From a virus, in IMG/VR virus record IMGVR_UViG_3300007038_000010, positions 1 to 25,531 of that record: 25,531 nucleotides of DNA. One strand, 5' to 3'. Below are positions 1-6,433 of the stretch, in pieces. Numbering within the stretch: position 1 is the first letter of the stretch; each line of letters opens with the position of its first letter. The position numbers and the translations under genes are program-made. The notes beneath the pieces are model-generated. The model was not told the DNA's origin. It searched no databases and was given only the letters and a program-made list of their open reading frames with translations.

Positions 1-74
1 ATATTATGACAGCGCACTTGTGTGCACACGTTGGGTGGTGGGATGCACTGCTATATTATGACAGCGCACTTGTG
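1..74. repeat. 22-bp perfect direct repeat at the left edge
   Basis: Bases 1-22 recur exactly at 53-74, giving a 52-bp period. The repeat begins ATATTATGACAG and ends ACTTGTG. Between the copies is a 10-bp palindrome, GTGTGCACAC, at 20-29. The first copy starts at base 1, so an array may extend to the left. Function is unknown: a promoter, iteron or terminal repeat is possible. Confidence 0.6.
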
Positions 75-110
75 CGGCCATGCTACGCAGCGCAAACGAC
101 GAAAACAGCC

Positions 111-139
111 GCCCCCACCAGTAGGGGCCTGGTGGGGGC
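111..139 (-). terminator. Probable Rho-independent terminator for the leftward genes
   Basis: The 11-base arms GCCCCCACCAG (111-121) and CTGGTGGGGGC (129-139) are perfectly complementary around a 7-base loop. Read leftward, the hairpin lies about 30 bases after the stop of the gene ending at 168 and is followed by GGCTGTTTTC, a short T tract. On the + strand the downstream bases are not T-rich, so a leftward terminator fits best. Confidence 0.55.
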
Positions 140-167
140 TTCTGCTGTCTGCGCGTTCGTAACTAGC

Positions 168-470
168 TTAGTTACATCTGCGCTTGTAGTCATTCAAAGA
201 TTCGATGGTCGCACAGACCAGATCCTCGGGGCCCGAAGGGCTCCCGAAGTGTTCAACCATGCGGGTATCCAGCGGCCTAAGCACTGGAGCAAGGGCGGGT
301 TCTTCGTTCAGTGTCGCCTCGATCTGGTCATGCAACACTATGTTAATAAAATCAAAGTCCTCGACATCATCGAGGCCATTCGCGCGCATCTCATCGACCA
401 CGTGTTTGTAGTGGACGAGTTCGTTTTCTATCGCGGCGGCACGCATTTCGGTAGTAGGGCGATTGGTCAT
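168..470 (-). CDS. Small acidic protein of unknown function, probably early
   Basis: This is a 100-aa soluble protein with no signal peptide or membrane segment. It is rich in Glu and Asp (runs such as DDVED) and looks mostly helical; I do not recognise a family. The start is supported by AAAGG 8 bases upstream of ATG. Its leader and first six codons (MTNRPT) are identical to those of the next leftward gene (965 to 570), as part of a 61-bp perfect repeat, which makes both genes credible as real leftward genes over the long opposite-strand reading frames. The stop is followed by a terminator-like hairpin at 111-139. Small leftward genes beside a divergent control region are often early host-takeover genes in phages, but that role is inferred from position only. 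Confidence 0.7.
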   Translation of the reverse strand: MTNRPTTEMRAAAIENELVHYKHVVDEMRANGLDDVEDFDFINIVLHDQIEATLNEEPALAPVLRPLDTRMVEHFGSPSGPEDLVCATIESLNDYKRRCN

Positions 471-512
471 TTTCGATACCTTTCGATTGAGAGTTTAGGA
501 TAGAGGGGCGGG
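452..512 (-). repeat. 61-bp leader/start repeat, copy 1
   Basis: This is identical over 61 bases to 947-1007. Read leftward it holds a GC-rich block, a TATCCT box, a Shine-Dalgarno AAAGG, the ATG and about 18 coding bases. No matching -35 box is visible at sigma70 spacing. The shared block could act as a common promoter or translation enhancer. Confidence 0.9.
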
Positions 513-532
513 CCACCCCCCGGAGGGGATGG
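513..532 (-). other. GC-rich imperfect inverted repeat between the two leftward genes
   Basis: Read leftward, CCATCCCC and GGGGGTGG flank a short TCCG loop in the 99-bp gap between the two leftward genes. No T tract follows. It could be a weak terminator, a processing hairpin or part of the control region of the downstream gene. Confidence 0.3.
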
Positions 533-569
533 CAGGATCATTGCGTGGGTTCAGGCTTCATCCACTGCG

Positions 570-965
570 CTAGCGAGCCGGTTGAAGCCATTGACCGTGT
601 CGCTTATGCTCCAGCGCCTTCGCGGCCATGTAGCCGGCTACATGGTAGGTATTTGCCCGGACGCCCTCGCGCTCTGCAAGGCTTTTCGCCTTGGCCTGCA
701 TGTCCTGCGCGTCCGAGCGCGTGGCGCCTGCGCAGATCATGTCGAGCTTGGCTTTCGGGACCGTCGCCGCGACCTGTTCGCCGTTCCGGTCAAGGACCAC
801 GATCTGGTTTGCGGCGCTTTCGAGCACTTGGCGCAATTCGCCCGCGTCGATTTCATAGTCGCCGAACGCGTTGTGTGCCTTGACCATCAAGGGAGTATCG
901 TCCTTTGTGACGATCGATTTCAGGAATTCCGCCGCTGCGGTCTGGATAGTAGGGCGATTGGTCAT
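570..965 (-). CDS. Protein of unknown function, paralogous only in its N-terminus to the neighbouring leftward gene
   Basis: This is a 131-aa soluble protein starting MTNRPT, with AAAGG 8 bases before the ATG. The leader and first six codons duplicate those of the gene at 470 to 168, while the rest of the two proteins differs. Residues 30-80 look like a small mixed alpha/beta segment with a hydrophobic core (IVVLDRNG and QVAATVPKAKL). The C-terminal half is helical and rich in Ala and Lys. It is the first leftward gene after the GC-rich divergent region, so it may be expressed early. I do not recognise a family. The opposite-strand reading frame at 582-998 is rejected because it has an arginine-rich composition with no domain-like pattern. 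Confidence 0.7.
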   Translation of the reverse strand: MTNRPTIQTAAAEFLKSIVTKDDTPLMVKAHNAFGDYEIDAGELRQVLESAANQIVVLDRNGEQVAATVPKAKLDMICAGATRSDAQDMQAKAKSLAEREGVRANTYHVAGYMAAKALEHKRHGQWLQPAR

Positions 966-1007
966 TTTCGATACCTTTCGATTGAGAGTTTAGGATAGAG
1001 GGGCGGG
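947..1007 (-). repeat. 61-bp leader/start repeat, copy 2
   Basis: This is identical to 452-512 and offset by 495 bases. It includes the Shine-Dalgarno sequence and the start codon of the 131-aa leftward gene. See the finding on the duplicated leader. Confidence 0.9.
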
Positions 1008-1220
1008 GCACCGGGGCACCGGGCACGGGGCGCGCGGACCGCGGGGCGGCCCCACGTGGGAGGCGCGAATTGACCCCCACCCCCGGTTGCCCCACCGTGG
1101 AGGGCCATGGGTTATAATCGGGACCCAACCACTAAGATAGCACAAGTTTTACCCTGTTTACTCCCAGCTAACTCCATGGTAAGATCACCAAACACGCAAC
1201 CACTATATATGGAGACCAAG
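966..1220. promoter_or_regulatory. GC-rich divergent intergenic control region
   Basis: This 255-bp gap separates leftward from rightward genes. It holds the leader repeat (to 1007), two tandem GGGGCACC units (1005-1020) followed by a degenerate third, a 10-bp palindrome CCCACGTGGG (1051-1060), C-rich tracts to 1095, a TATAAT box (1113-1118) without a convincing -35, and a better rightward promoter at 1157-1185. The composition is strikingly GC-rich to about 1100, then turns AT-richer. It could also serve as an origin or regulator-binding region, but nothing proves that. Confidence 0.45.
1157..1185 (+). promoter_or_regulatory. Candidate sigma70 promoter, extended -10
   Basis: TTTACT (1157-1162) is followed after 17 bases by TAAGAT (1180-1185), preceded by TGG, an extended -10 element. 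Transcription would start near 1192, upstream of the GGAG ribosome binding site (1211-1214) of the first rightward gene. Each hexamer matches four of six consensus bases. The other candidate boxes in the window at 2604 and 15380 share the TTTAC core. Confidence 0.5.
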
Positions 1221-1430
1221 ATGCCGAGGGATGACTTCTCACCAGTAGCCAAGGCTCTGCGCGAGGCAGGGTACGTGCCCATTCCGCGCTGGTGGGTAAC
1301 ACCTGATCAGCTCGAAACGATCCGTCGCATGGCCATGGGTAATGCGGAAGTGGTCAACGAGATTCGCTACAAGGTGAATAACGGGCCTGGATCCAGGCCA
1401 CAGTTCAACCCCGAAGATCTTGACGACTGA
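1221..1430 (+). CDS. Small conserved-looking phage protein, unknown function
   Basis: This is a 69-aa protein starting MPRDDFSP, with a helical N-terminus (VAKALREAGYVPI), a Trp-Trp pair at residues 24-25 and a second helix (TPDQLETIRRMAM). The ATG at 1221 is chosen because GGAG at 1211-1214 lies 6 bases upstream. The in-frame ATG at 1209 overlaps that GGAG and the ATG at 1107 lies upstream of the promoter. The Pro-Arg-Trp-Trp segment and amphipathic helices suggest a small nucleic-acid or protein-binding fold, but no family is recognised. It is followed 2 bases later by another small gene, so the two are probably co-translated. Confidence 0.7.
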   Translation: MPRDDFSPVAKALREAGYVPIPRWWVTPDQLETIRRMAMGNAEVVNEIRYKVNNGPGSRPQFNPEDLDD

Positions 1431-1432
1431 GC

Positions 1433-1585
1433 ATGTGTGAAATATTCACGTATGCGGCCTGTGGATCGAAGTTGAACTTCTACCACAACGGCGAGTTGGT
1501 CGCGTCACTCGATGTGGCCAGTGCGGGATTCGCTGCGTTGGTCAGGGAGGTAGCACTGGCCATGCAAAATGATTGCTCCAAGTAA
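1433..1585 (+). CDS. 50-aa protein of unknown function
   Basis: This short gene begins at ATG 1433, two bases after the stop of the preceding gene, and ends at TAA 1583-1585. The protein starts MCEIFTYAAC and ends MQNDCSK. It has three Cys residues (positions 2, 10 and 48), a central beta-hairpin-like stretch (KLNFYHNGELVASLDV) and an Ala-rich helix. No strong Shine-Dalgarno is present, so translation probably relies on coupling to the upstream gene. Support comes from the tight spacing on both sides: the next start lies 14 bases downstream. No family is recognised. Confidence 0.55.
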   Translation: MCEIFTYAACGSKLNFYHNGELVASLDVASAGFAALVREVALAMQNDCSK

Positions 1586-1599
1586 ACAAAGGGACCATC

Positions 1600-2493
1600 A
1601 TGGACTACAAACCAGACATCGTGTTCTACCACGCCAACTGCAACGACGGCTTCGCTTCTGCATGGGTGGTGTGGAGTAGTTGCGGCAAGGACCAGTCCAT
1701 CAGGTTCGTCCCCGTGCAGTACGGAAACGACTTGCCTAATCTCGACTACACCGGGCTCAACGTGATGATCGTGGACTTTTCGTTCCCGGCAGACGATCTC
1801 GAGAAGATCGCCCTGGCGGCTCGCTCGGTCGTGGTGCTTGATCACCACAAGAGCGCCGCGAATAACCTCGACAAGTTCCCCAACGTCCATGGGCTCAAAC
1901 AGTTCGATGTGGAGTACATGCTAGAGCACAAACCGGAGGTTTATGGATCGGGGATCATCGCGAGCTTCGACATGGAGAGGTCCGGTGCAATGATGGCCTG
2001 GGACTTTTTCCGGTCAGAAGAGGCGCCCAAGCTCATCAAGCACGTCGAAGACAGGGACCTGTGGAGGTTCGTCATGCCCCACACCGCCTCGATACACCTG
2101 ATGCTTTCGTCTCTGCCCATGACGTTCGAAGCCTGGGATGAGGCGGCGGACGAGCTTGAGGAAGACCCGTTGGAGTTCATAGAAAAAGCGTCTGCCGCCT
2201 CGCGGTTCTTCTACAAGAAGGTGGGTGAGGTGGCCGAGACGGCTGAGGTCATGGAGTTCGACGGCTACGCGGGTGTGCCCGTGGTTCACTGCCCGTGGTT
2301 CATGGTGTCGGACACGTGCTCGCATCTGTTGTCTATGGACGAGCACGAGAATGCGCCCTTCGCGATGGCCGTCGTGCATGCGTACGGCAAAAAGACCTAT
2401 TCGCTGAGGTCCAGGGGCGACGTGGATGTGTCCGTCATCGCCGAGAAGTATGGCGGTGGGGGCCACGTGGCTGCTGCCGGGTTCAGGGACTGA
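1600..2493 (+). CDS. DHH/DHHA1-family phosphoesterase
   Basis: This 297-aa protein has the hallmark motifs of DHH phosphoesterases, which hydrolyse phosphodiester bonds in short RNAs or (cyclic) nucleotides with two metal ions. Visible motifs in order are HANCNDGFASA (residues 11-21, Asp16 metal ligand), VDF (58-60), LDHHKSA (80-86, the DHH signature), the RSGAMMAW segment (127-134), DRDLW (151-155) and a C-terminal GGGGHVAAAG (about 285-294), the substrate-binding DHHA1 motif. All catalytic positions appear intact. The ATG at 1600 is chosen because AAAGGG lies 6-7 bases upstream; a TTG further upstream would overlap the previous gene. It is the last gene before a strong terminator. The substrate (nanoRNA, pApA or a cyclic dinucleotide) cannot be told from sequence. 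Family call is confident; biological role is open. Confidence 0.9.
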   Translation: MDYKPDIVFYHANCNDGFASAWVVWSSCGKDQSIRFVPVQYGNDLPNLDYTGLNVMIVDFSFPADDLEKIALAARSVVVLDHHKSAANNLDKFPNVHGLKQFDVEYMLEHKPEVYGSGIIASFDMERSGAMMAWDFFRSEEAPKLIKHVEDRDLWRFVMPHTASIHLMLSSLPMTFEAWDEAADELEEDPLEFIEKASAASRFFYKKVGEVAETAEVMEFDGYAGVPVVHCPWFMVSDTCSHLLSMDEHENAPFAMAVVHAYGKKTYSLRSRGDVDVSVIAEKYGGGGHVAAAGFRD

Positions 2494-2499
2494 GTAGGG

Positions 2500-2528
2500 T
2501 TGCGTATCGGGCGTCGAGGGTATATGGT
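2500..2528 (+). promoter_or_regulatory. Weak promoter candidate upstream of the terminator
   Basis: TTGCGT (2500-2505) and TATGGT (2523-2528) are 17 bases apart. If active, a transcript starting near 2535 would run only about 70 bases into the terminator at 2568-2606, giving a short RNA. Each box matches about four of six consensus bases. Confidence 0.25.
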
Positions 2529-2567
2529 GTAACTCGAATCTTGGATCCACTACTGTCGCAGGAAACT

Positions 2568-2606
2568 GCCAGCCCGTATGCCCTTGCGGGCTGGCTTTCT
2601 TTGTTT
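2568..2606 (+). terminator. Strong Rho-independent terminator after the DHH gene
   Basis: Arms GCCAGCCCG (2568-2576) and CGGGCTGGC (2587-2595) form a 9-bp GC-rich stem with a 10-base loop, followed by TTTCTTTGTTT. It separates the DHH operon from the tail module. Confidence 0.85.
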
Positions 2607-2632
2607 ACTGGTACACTCGATCCGTGTATTGT
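2604..2632 (+). promoter_or_regulatory. Candidate promoter for the tail module
   Basis: TTTACT (2604-2609) and TATTGT (2627-2632) are exactly 17 bases apart, starting inside the T tract of the terminator. The predicted start of transcription is about 2639, which is the A of the first ATG of the tail module, and no Shine-Dalgarno is present. This would make a leaderless mRNA. Each hexamer matches four of six consensus bases. Confidence 0.4.
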
Positions 2633-2638
2633 CGCGGT

Positions 2639-2956
2639 ATGGTTACCTTTGATCACATAAAAGGCGGCACGTTCGAGCTCCTGATGAAGTTGGAGCACGA
2701 CGAGCAGCCCCAGGCCATAGGCGGGTGGAGCATAGAGAGTCAGTTGAGGACGATGACCGGCGAGCTGGTAGCGGACCTCAACGTGGTGATCACTAGCGCC
2801 ACCGAGGGCAAGTTCGTGATCAGCCATCCAGCGAGCGGGCAGGACAATTGGCCCGCAGGGGATCTTCAAGGTGACATGAAAATCACGCGGCCCGATGGGA
2901 CGGTTCTGCCGTCTCAGCCTTTCCGTGTCCGCGTGTTTGGTGAAATAACCATGTAA
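2639..2956 (+). CDS. Small beta-rich tail-associated protein
   Basis: This 105-aa protein is predicted to be mostly beta strands (FELLMKLEHD, LNVVITSA, KFVISHP, FRVRVFGEIT). The pattern resembles the short immunoglobulin-like or BppU-N-terminal-like sandwich domains that sit before tail fibres in many phages, but this is a pattern match, not a firm family call. The ATG at 2639 is preferred over a GTG at 2624 because the upstream extension would cover the predicted -10 box. No Shine-Dalgarno is visible; see the promoter at 2604-2632. It is followed 12 bases later by the large spike gene, preceded by GAGG, so the protein may help attach or assemble the spike. Confidence 0.65.
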   Translation: MVTFDHIKGGTFELLMKLEHDEQPQAIGGWSIESQLRTMTGELVADLNVVITSATEGKFVISHPASGQDNWPAGDLQGDMKITRPDGTVLPSQPFRVRVFGEITM

Positions 2957-2968
2957 GGGCCGAGGCAT

Positions 2969-5641
2969 ATGGGGTCTTTCGGATACACCGCCGTCGAGGA
3001 AAACACCGGGTACCGCATCAAAGTGGTATACGGGCAAGGTGCGCCGGGGACCCAGGGTCCGGCTGGCCCCTCCGGGCCGCCGGGGCCGTCCGTCGAGCTC
3101 AGGCTCGAGGGCGAGGAGGTCCAGTGGCGCATCGAGGGCGAAGAGAACTGGCTCAAGCTCATGGACATCGTCACCCTGACGGGCCCGATGGGGCCCGATG
3201 GTCCCCAGGGTCCGCCGGGTGAAACCGGCGAGGATGGGCCGCCCATCGAGCTTGCCGTGGCGGATGGTGCCATTCAGTGGCGCGTTCAGGGCAGCACCGA
3301 GGAGGACTGGGAGCCCCTGATCGAGATGGTCAGCCTGGAGGGTCAGAAAGGCGAGCCGGGGTTCGACGGGGAGAACGGCACGGGCTTCGTGTTGCAGGGC
3401 CAGGTGGCCACCACCGCTGACTTGCCTGGTCAGCCGGAGATCGGAGATGCGTACCTCATAGGCAACGACGTGCATCTGTGGGGGTACAAGAACGGTAACG
3501 CATCACCGGAATGGATCGTCGTCGGCGACGTGAGCATCTCGCAGTCCACGTTGGACCTGCTGGCGCGCAAGAAGGAGCTGTACTTCCGCCAGATGCGGCC
3601 CGGGGACAAGAAGTCGGCGTTCTCCAGGCTTAACGATGGCGACTGGGATAATGGCGATGATCCGGCGGGCATCGTCACCAATTCACCTGACGACGGGCGT
3701 ACCCTGAGGGTAGAGGGGCAGCATGTTATCGCCACCCGCGAGAGGGTGGCGATTGAGTCGAACAGGGTCTATGAGCTCAGGGCCAAGGCACGTCGCATTG
3801 CCGACCCATCCGACCCGGCCAACGACGCCATCACGGTACACGTTTCGTGGCTTGACGAGAACATGGCCGTGGTCTCGCGTGTGCAGCTGGCCATGAAAGA
3901 GCTAAATGCGAGCAACGACGACATGCTCGACGTCGAGATGGCGATTTCGAGGGAGCTTTATACTTACGGCTTGCTGGGTGGATGCGCCCAGACCCAGGCG
4001 ACCGAGGTCAAGCAGGCTTACACGCCGCCCGCTGGTGCGGTCTACGCCGTGCCTTACATTCGTGTCTACGGTGCTGATTCGGTCACGGACATCATCCACC
4101 TGGAGATGCGTGATGGTTCGACATACGGGGACTTCTCGAGGCTGGCTCTGCCGCCTGACTACAGGCTGCCCCAAGAAATCACGCCGGGCCCTGTTGTTCC
4201 TCAGACCATCTTTGTGTCCGCAGAAGGTGGTGACGACGCCAGTAACGGCAAATCCATGGGCTGCGCCGTAAAGTCACTGGAAAGGGCCATGGAGATCGTG
4301 GAGACCCAGGCGTTGCCTCACGCCGTGGAGGTGCTGCCTGGCAAATACGAGACCTCTGGCCATATCGACGTGCCGGACAACTGTTCCGGCGTAGTGGCCG
4401 CGACGAACTCGAGGTCTACCAAGATTGTGCCCACGCCTGGCAACGAAGAGAAGAACGTGCTGCGCATGGGTGATGGGGGATATGTCGAAGGGTTCAGCTT
4501 CGAGGGTTGGCAGATAGACGACATGGACAACCCCAGCGAAGGGTTTGCCGTAAGCTTCCGCCCTGGTGCGATCATCCGCAGGTCTGTGTTTGCCTTCAAC
4601 ATCACGGTCTTCAGGGCCACGCCGGCCACGCTGATTCCGCCCCCGGTGGATCCCGAGAACGGCAACCCCCTGGTCCCCAAGGGCCCAGGGGTAGGCTTGG
4701 CCGACAAGTCTGTCGTGAGCCAGTACAGCCCGTTCCCTCAGCTGATGCTTTGGGGTGCTACGCCGGTGTGCCCCAACGGTATCGGGTATGTGGCCAAGAA
4801 CGGGGCGTTTCTCAACGGGATCAACGCAGTCGCCTTGTGGATGCACAAGCACTACATGGCCCTGTCTGGTGGGGAGATCGTGCTTACGAACTGTGCCAGT
4901 CAGTTCGGTGACTATTCAATATGGTCAGAAGGCTACACCTACCGAATCGAGCCCGAGTTCACCACCGCCAGCATGGTGGTCGATGAGTCCGTTGCTGATA
5001 CCATCGCCAACAACAAGCAGGCGATCATCAACGGCATGTGGAATTACCTGCAAAACAACGGCTACGGAGGCGTGAACGAAGAGTTCACCAAGCGTGATGC
5101 AGGGTTCTACTTAACAGCGTTGGAATATGACCTTCGTGCTGGCCAGCAAGAGAGCATGAGGCGCTTCGCCAAGGGAATGTTTGACTACGCTGGTGACTTC
5201 GTGGCCACGTCTGCTTCCATCAGCGGCTTCGAGGCCGGCTGGGACTGGATGCGTGACGATGTGAAAGCCAGGGTTGGTGCTTCTGGGCCATTGGCCACCA
5301 TGATTGATGAGCTCAATCGCATAGTAAAAGACACTGTGAACAACCCTGAGAAGATCCTCAAGCCTTCCAAGGTCACTTCGGTTGGCCACCAGTGGAACAA
5401 CAATTTCGCAGGGGTCAATGCCCGTGCTCTCGATCGCCCCACGCGCGAGGTCTACGACTCGATTGTCGAGCGCGACTTCGGTACCGTTACCTACTCCGGT
5501 GTAGATGACTCCGGTAAGCAGTTCTTTACCGGAGGCGCACTCGTCAACCCGCTCACAGGCCAGTTCGAAGGTCCGCCCGTGGACCGAACCATTAACCCCA
5601 GAGCCATGCGGGCTGCAATCATCGCAGGAGGAATGTACTAA
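2969..5641 (+). CDS. Tail spike/fibre with collagen-like repeats and predicted beta-helix
   Basis: This 890-aa protein is the probable main receptor-binding spike. Residues 24-41, 72-92 and 124-138 are Gly-X-Y collagen-like tracts (GAPGTQGPAGPSGPPGP and similar). Between them are two copies of a short motif of the type IQWR..G...W..L (about 51-64 and 101-118). Residues about 415-560 look like the start of a right-handed parallel beta-helix of tail spikes and pectate lyases (IFVSAEGGDDASNG, then a Lys-Ser-Leu-Glu segment and HAVEVLPGKYETSG). The region after about 690 is helical and ends in a Gly-rich tail (IAGGMY). Catalytic residues for glycan cleavage cannot be assigned. GAGG lies just upstream of the ATG. 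The stop overlaps the next start (TAATG), so the following accessory genes are coupled. Function is inferred from domain pattern and position. Confidence 0.85.
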   Translation: MGSFGYTAVEENTGYRIKVVYGQGAPGTQGPAGPSGPPGPSVELRLEGEEVQWRIEGEENWLKLMDIVTLTGPMGPDGPQGPPGETGEDGPPIELAVADGAIQWRVQGSTEEDWEPLIEMVSLEGQKGEPGFDGENGTGFVLQGQVATTADLPGQPEIGDAYLIGNDVHLWGYKNGNASPEWIVVGDVSISQSTLDLLARKKELYFRQMRPGDKKSAFSRLNDGDWDNGDDPAGIVTNSPDDGRTLRVEGQHVIATRERVAIESNRVYELRAKARRIADPSDPANDAITVHVSWLDENMAVVSRVQLAMKELNASNDDMLDVEMAISRELYTYGLLGGCAQTQATEVKQAYTPPAGAVYAVPYIRVYGADSVTDIIHLEMRDGSTYGDFSRLALPPDYRLPQEITPGPVVPQTIFVSAEGGDDASNGKSMGCAVKSLERAMEIVETQALPHAVEVLPGKYETSGHIDVPDNCSGVVAATNSRSTKIVPTPGNEEKNVLRMGDGGYVEGFSFEGWQIDDMDNPSEGFAVSFRPGAIIRRSVFAFNITVFRATPATLIPPPVDPENGNPLVPKGPGVGLADKSVVSQYSPFPQLMLWGATPVCPNGIGYVAKNGAFLNGINAVALWMHKHYMALSGGEIVLTNCASQFGDYSIWSEGYTYRIEPEFTTASMVVDESVADTIANNKQAIINGMWNYLQNNGYGGVNEEFTKRDAGFYLTALEYDLRAGQQESMRRFAKGMFDYAGDFVATSASISGFEAGWDWMRDDVKARVGASGPLATMIDELNRIVKDTVNNPEKILKPSKVTSVGHQWNNNFAGVNARALDRPTREVYDSIVERDFGTVTYSGVDDSGKQFFTGGALVNPLTGQFEGPPVDRTINPRAMRAAIIAGGMY

Positions 5642-6129
5642 TGCCCAGGATCATTACCCGTCAACCTGCGGTCGCACGTCCAGTCGGTATCTACGTGGCC
5701 GGTCTTGGCACCACGTTCAACGAGGTCATAGAGGTGCCTGACTACTCGGTACCGGATCCGAACCGGAACTGGCCCAACTCTCGTGACCCCAACGATGACG
5801 ACCGTCGTATTGTCCCGGGGATGGTGATGCTCGAAGCACCGCTTTTGTGCCATAACACCAGCACCAGCCCGGTCATTCTCGAGATCAGGATCTTCCCTGA
5901 AGACCAAAACAACGGTGTGATGCAGGCGCGCATCGAAATACCTGGTCAGGATACCTACCAGCATCCCGTCCCTGGGCAACGTCTGGTGAAAAGGCAGATC
6001 ACTTCTATTAACGGCGACAGCCTGCAACTCAAAGCCAGTGTAGGAGGTGTGGTACACGTAACAGGTGCTGCTTCGGTGGGCTCTGCTGAGCAAGATCAGC
6101 CGCCACAGCTGGGCCTGAACACGCCATGA
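5641..6129 (+). CDS. Predicted tail/virion accessory protein
   Basis: This 162-aa protein starts at an ATG that overlaps the spike stop codon (TAATG) and ends in an ATGA overlap with the next gene. It is beta-rich (ILEIRIFPED, QARIEIPG, LQLKASVGGVVHVTG) with a basic, proline-containing N-terminus (MPRIITRQPAVARPVG) and a polar C-tail. It has no membrane segment. Position directly behind the spike and the beta-rich core suggest a structural or spike-associated protein. No family is recognised. Confidence 0.7.
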   Translation: MPRIITRQPAVARPVGIYVAGLGTTFNEVIEVPDYSVPDPNRNWPNSRDPNDDDRRIVPGMVMLEAPLLCHNTSTSPVILEIRIFPEDQNNGVMQARIEIPGQDTYQHPVPGQRLVKRQITSINGDSLQLKASVGGVVHVTGAASVGSAEQDQPPQLGLNTP

Positions 6130-6425
6130 GCAGGTTTCTCAGGGACGACCACTACCTGATAGCGACGAAGAGGTCCACTTCGTCGCTGGTACCCCGTGTT
6201 TACCCTGTGCAAGCAGACAAAGACCACTATTTCGGGTCGTGGGTAGTGACTGAAACGGGTAACATGTATCGCGTTCTTGAGGGTGATTGGCTTCCTTTCT
6301 TCCCGCCGGGCGCAGAAGTGTTCATTGCACCCTGGTCTCCCATACCTGAAGGCTGGTTTGAGGTCGACGTGACCCTTCCGGCAGAGTATGATGGGCACAA
6401 GGTGATAACCAACGTCCAACCGTAG
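6126..6425 (+). CDS. Small tail-module protein, paralogous to the N-terminus of the next gene
   Basis: This 99-aa protein contains SWVVTETGNMYRVLEGDWLP, a short run, then IAPWSPIPEGWFEVDVTLP. The same layout is found in residues 37-90 of the downstream 525-aa protein (AWVVTESGTMHYSTGEEWL, then IPPWASVPEGWF). The shared module (W-V-V-T-E-S/T-G, P-W, P-E-G-W-F, then V-T-N) suggests duplication of a virion-attachment or chaperone-like domain. It overlaps the previous gene by ATGA and is followed by the longer paralogue 8 bases later. Its function is inferred: a stand-alone copy of the module might cap, anchor or compete with the larger protein. Confidence 0.7.
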   Translation: MSRFLRDDHYLIATKRSTSSLVPRVYPVQADKDHYFGSWVVTETGNMYRVLEGDWLPFFPPGAEVFIAPWSPIPEGWFEVDVTLPAEYDGHKVITNVQP

Positions 6426-6433
6426 GGGCCTTC

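Noticed and set aside
6-998. Two rightward reading frames (6-503 and 582-998) opposite the leftward genes
   Set aside because: They are antisense to genes with shared leader, ribosome binding sites and plausible proteins. Their products are Arg-, Cys- and Trp-rich without domain pattern. They also share the 3' repeat only as a mirror of the leader.
1113-1118. Perfect TATAAT box as a separate promoter
   Set aside because: No -35-like hexamer lies 16-18 bases upstream in the C-rich tract, so it is kept only as a note on the intergenic region.
1196-1216. T7-like promoter (CACTATA followed by GGAGA)
   Set aside because: Only part of the T7 consensus matches, spacing before the GGAGA is wrong, and the GGAG is better explained as the ribosome binding site of the gene at 1221.
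2521-2562. tRNA-like arm (ACTCGAATC segment)
   Set aside because: No acceptor stem, anticodon arm or CCA-bearing end can be built around it.
2483-3475. 330-aa leftward reading frame opposite the spike gene
   Set aside because: It is the antisense of the Gly-X-Y codons and has no ribosome binding site or recognisable domain.
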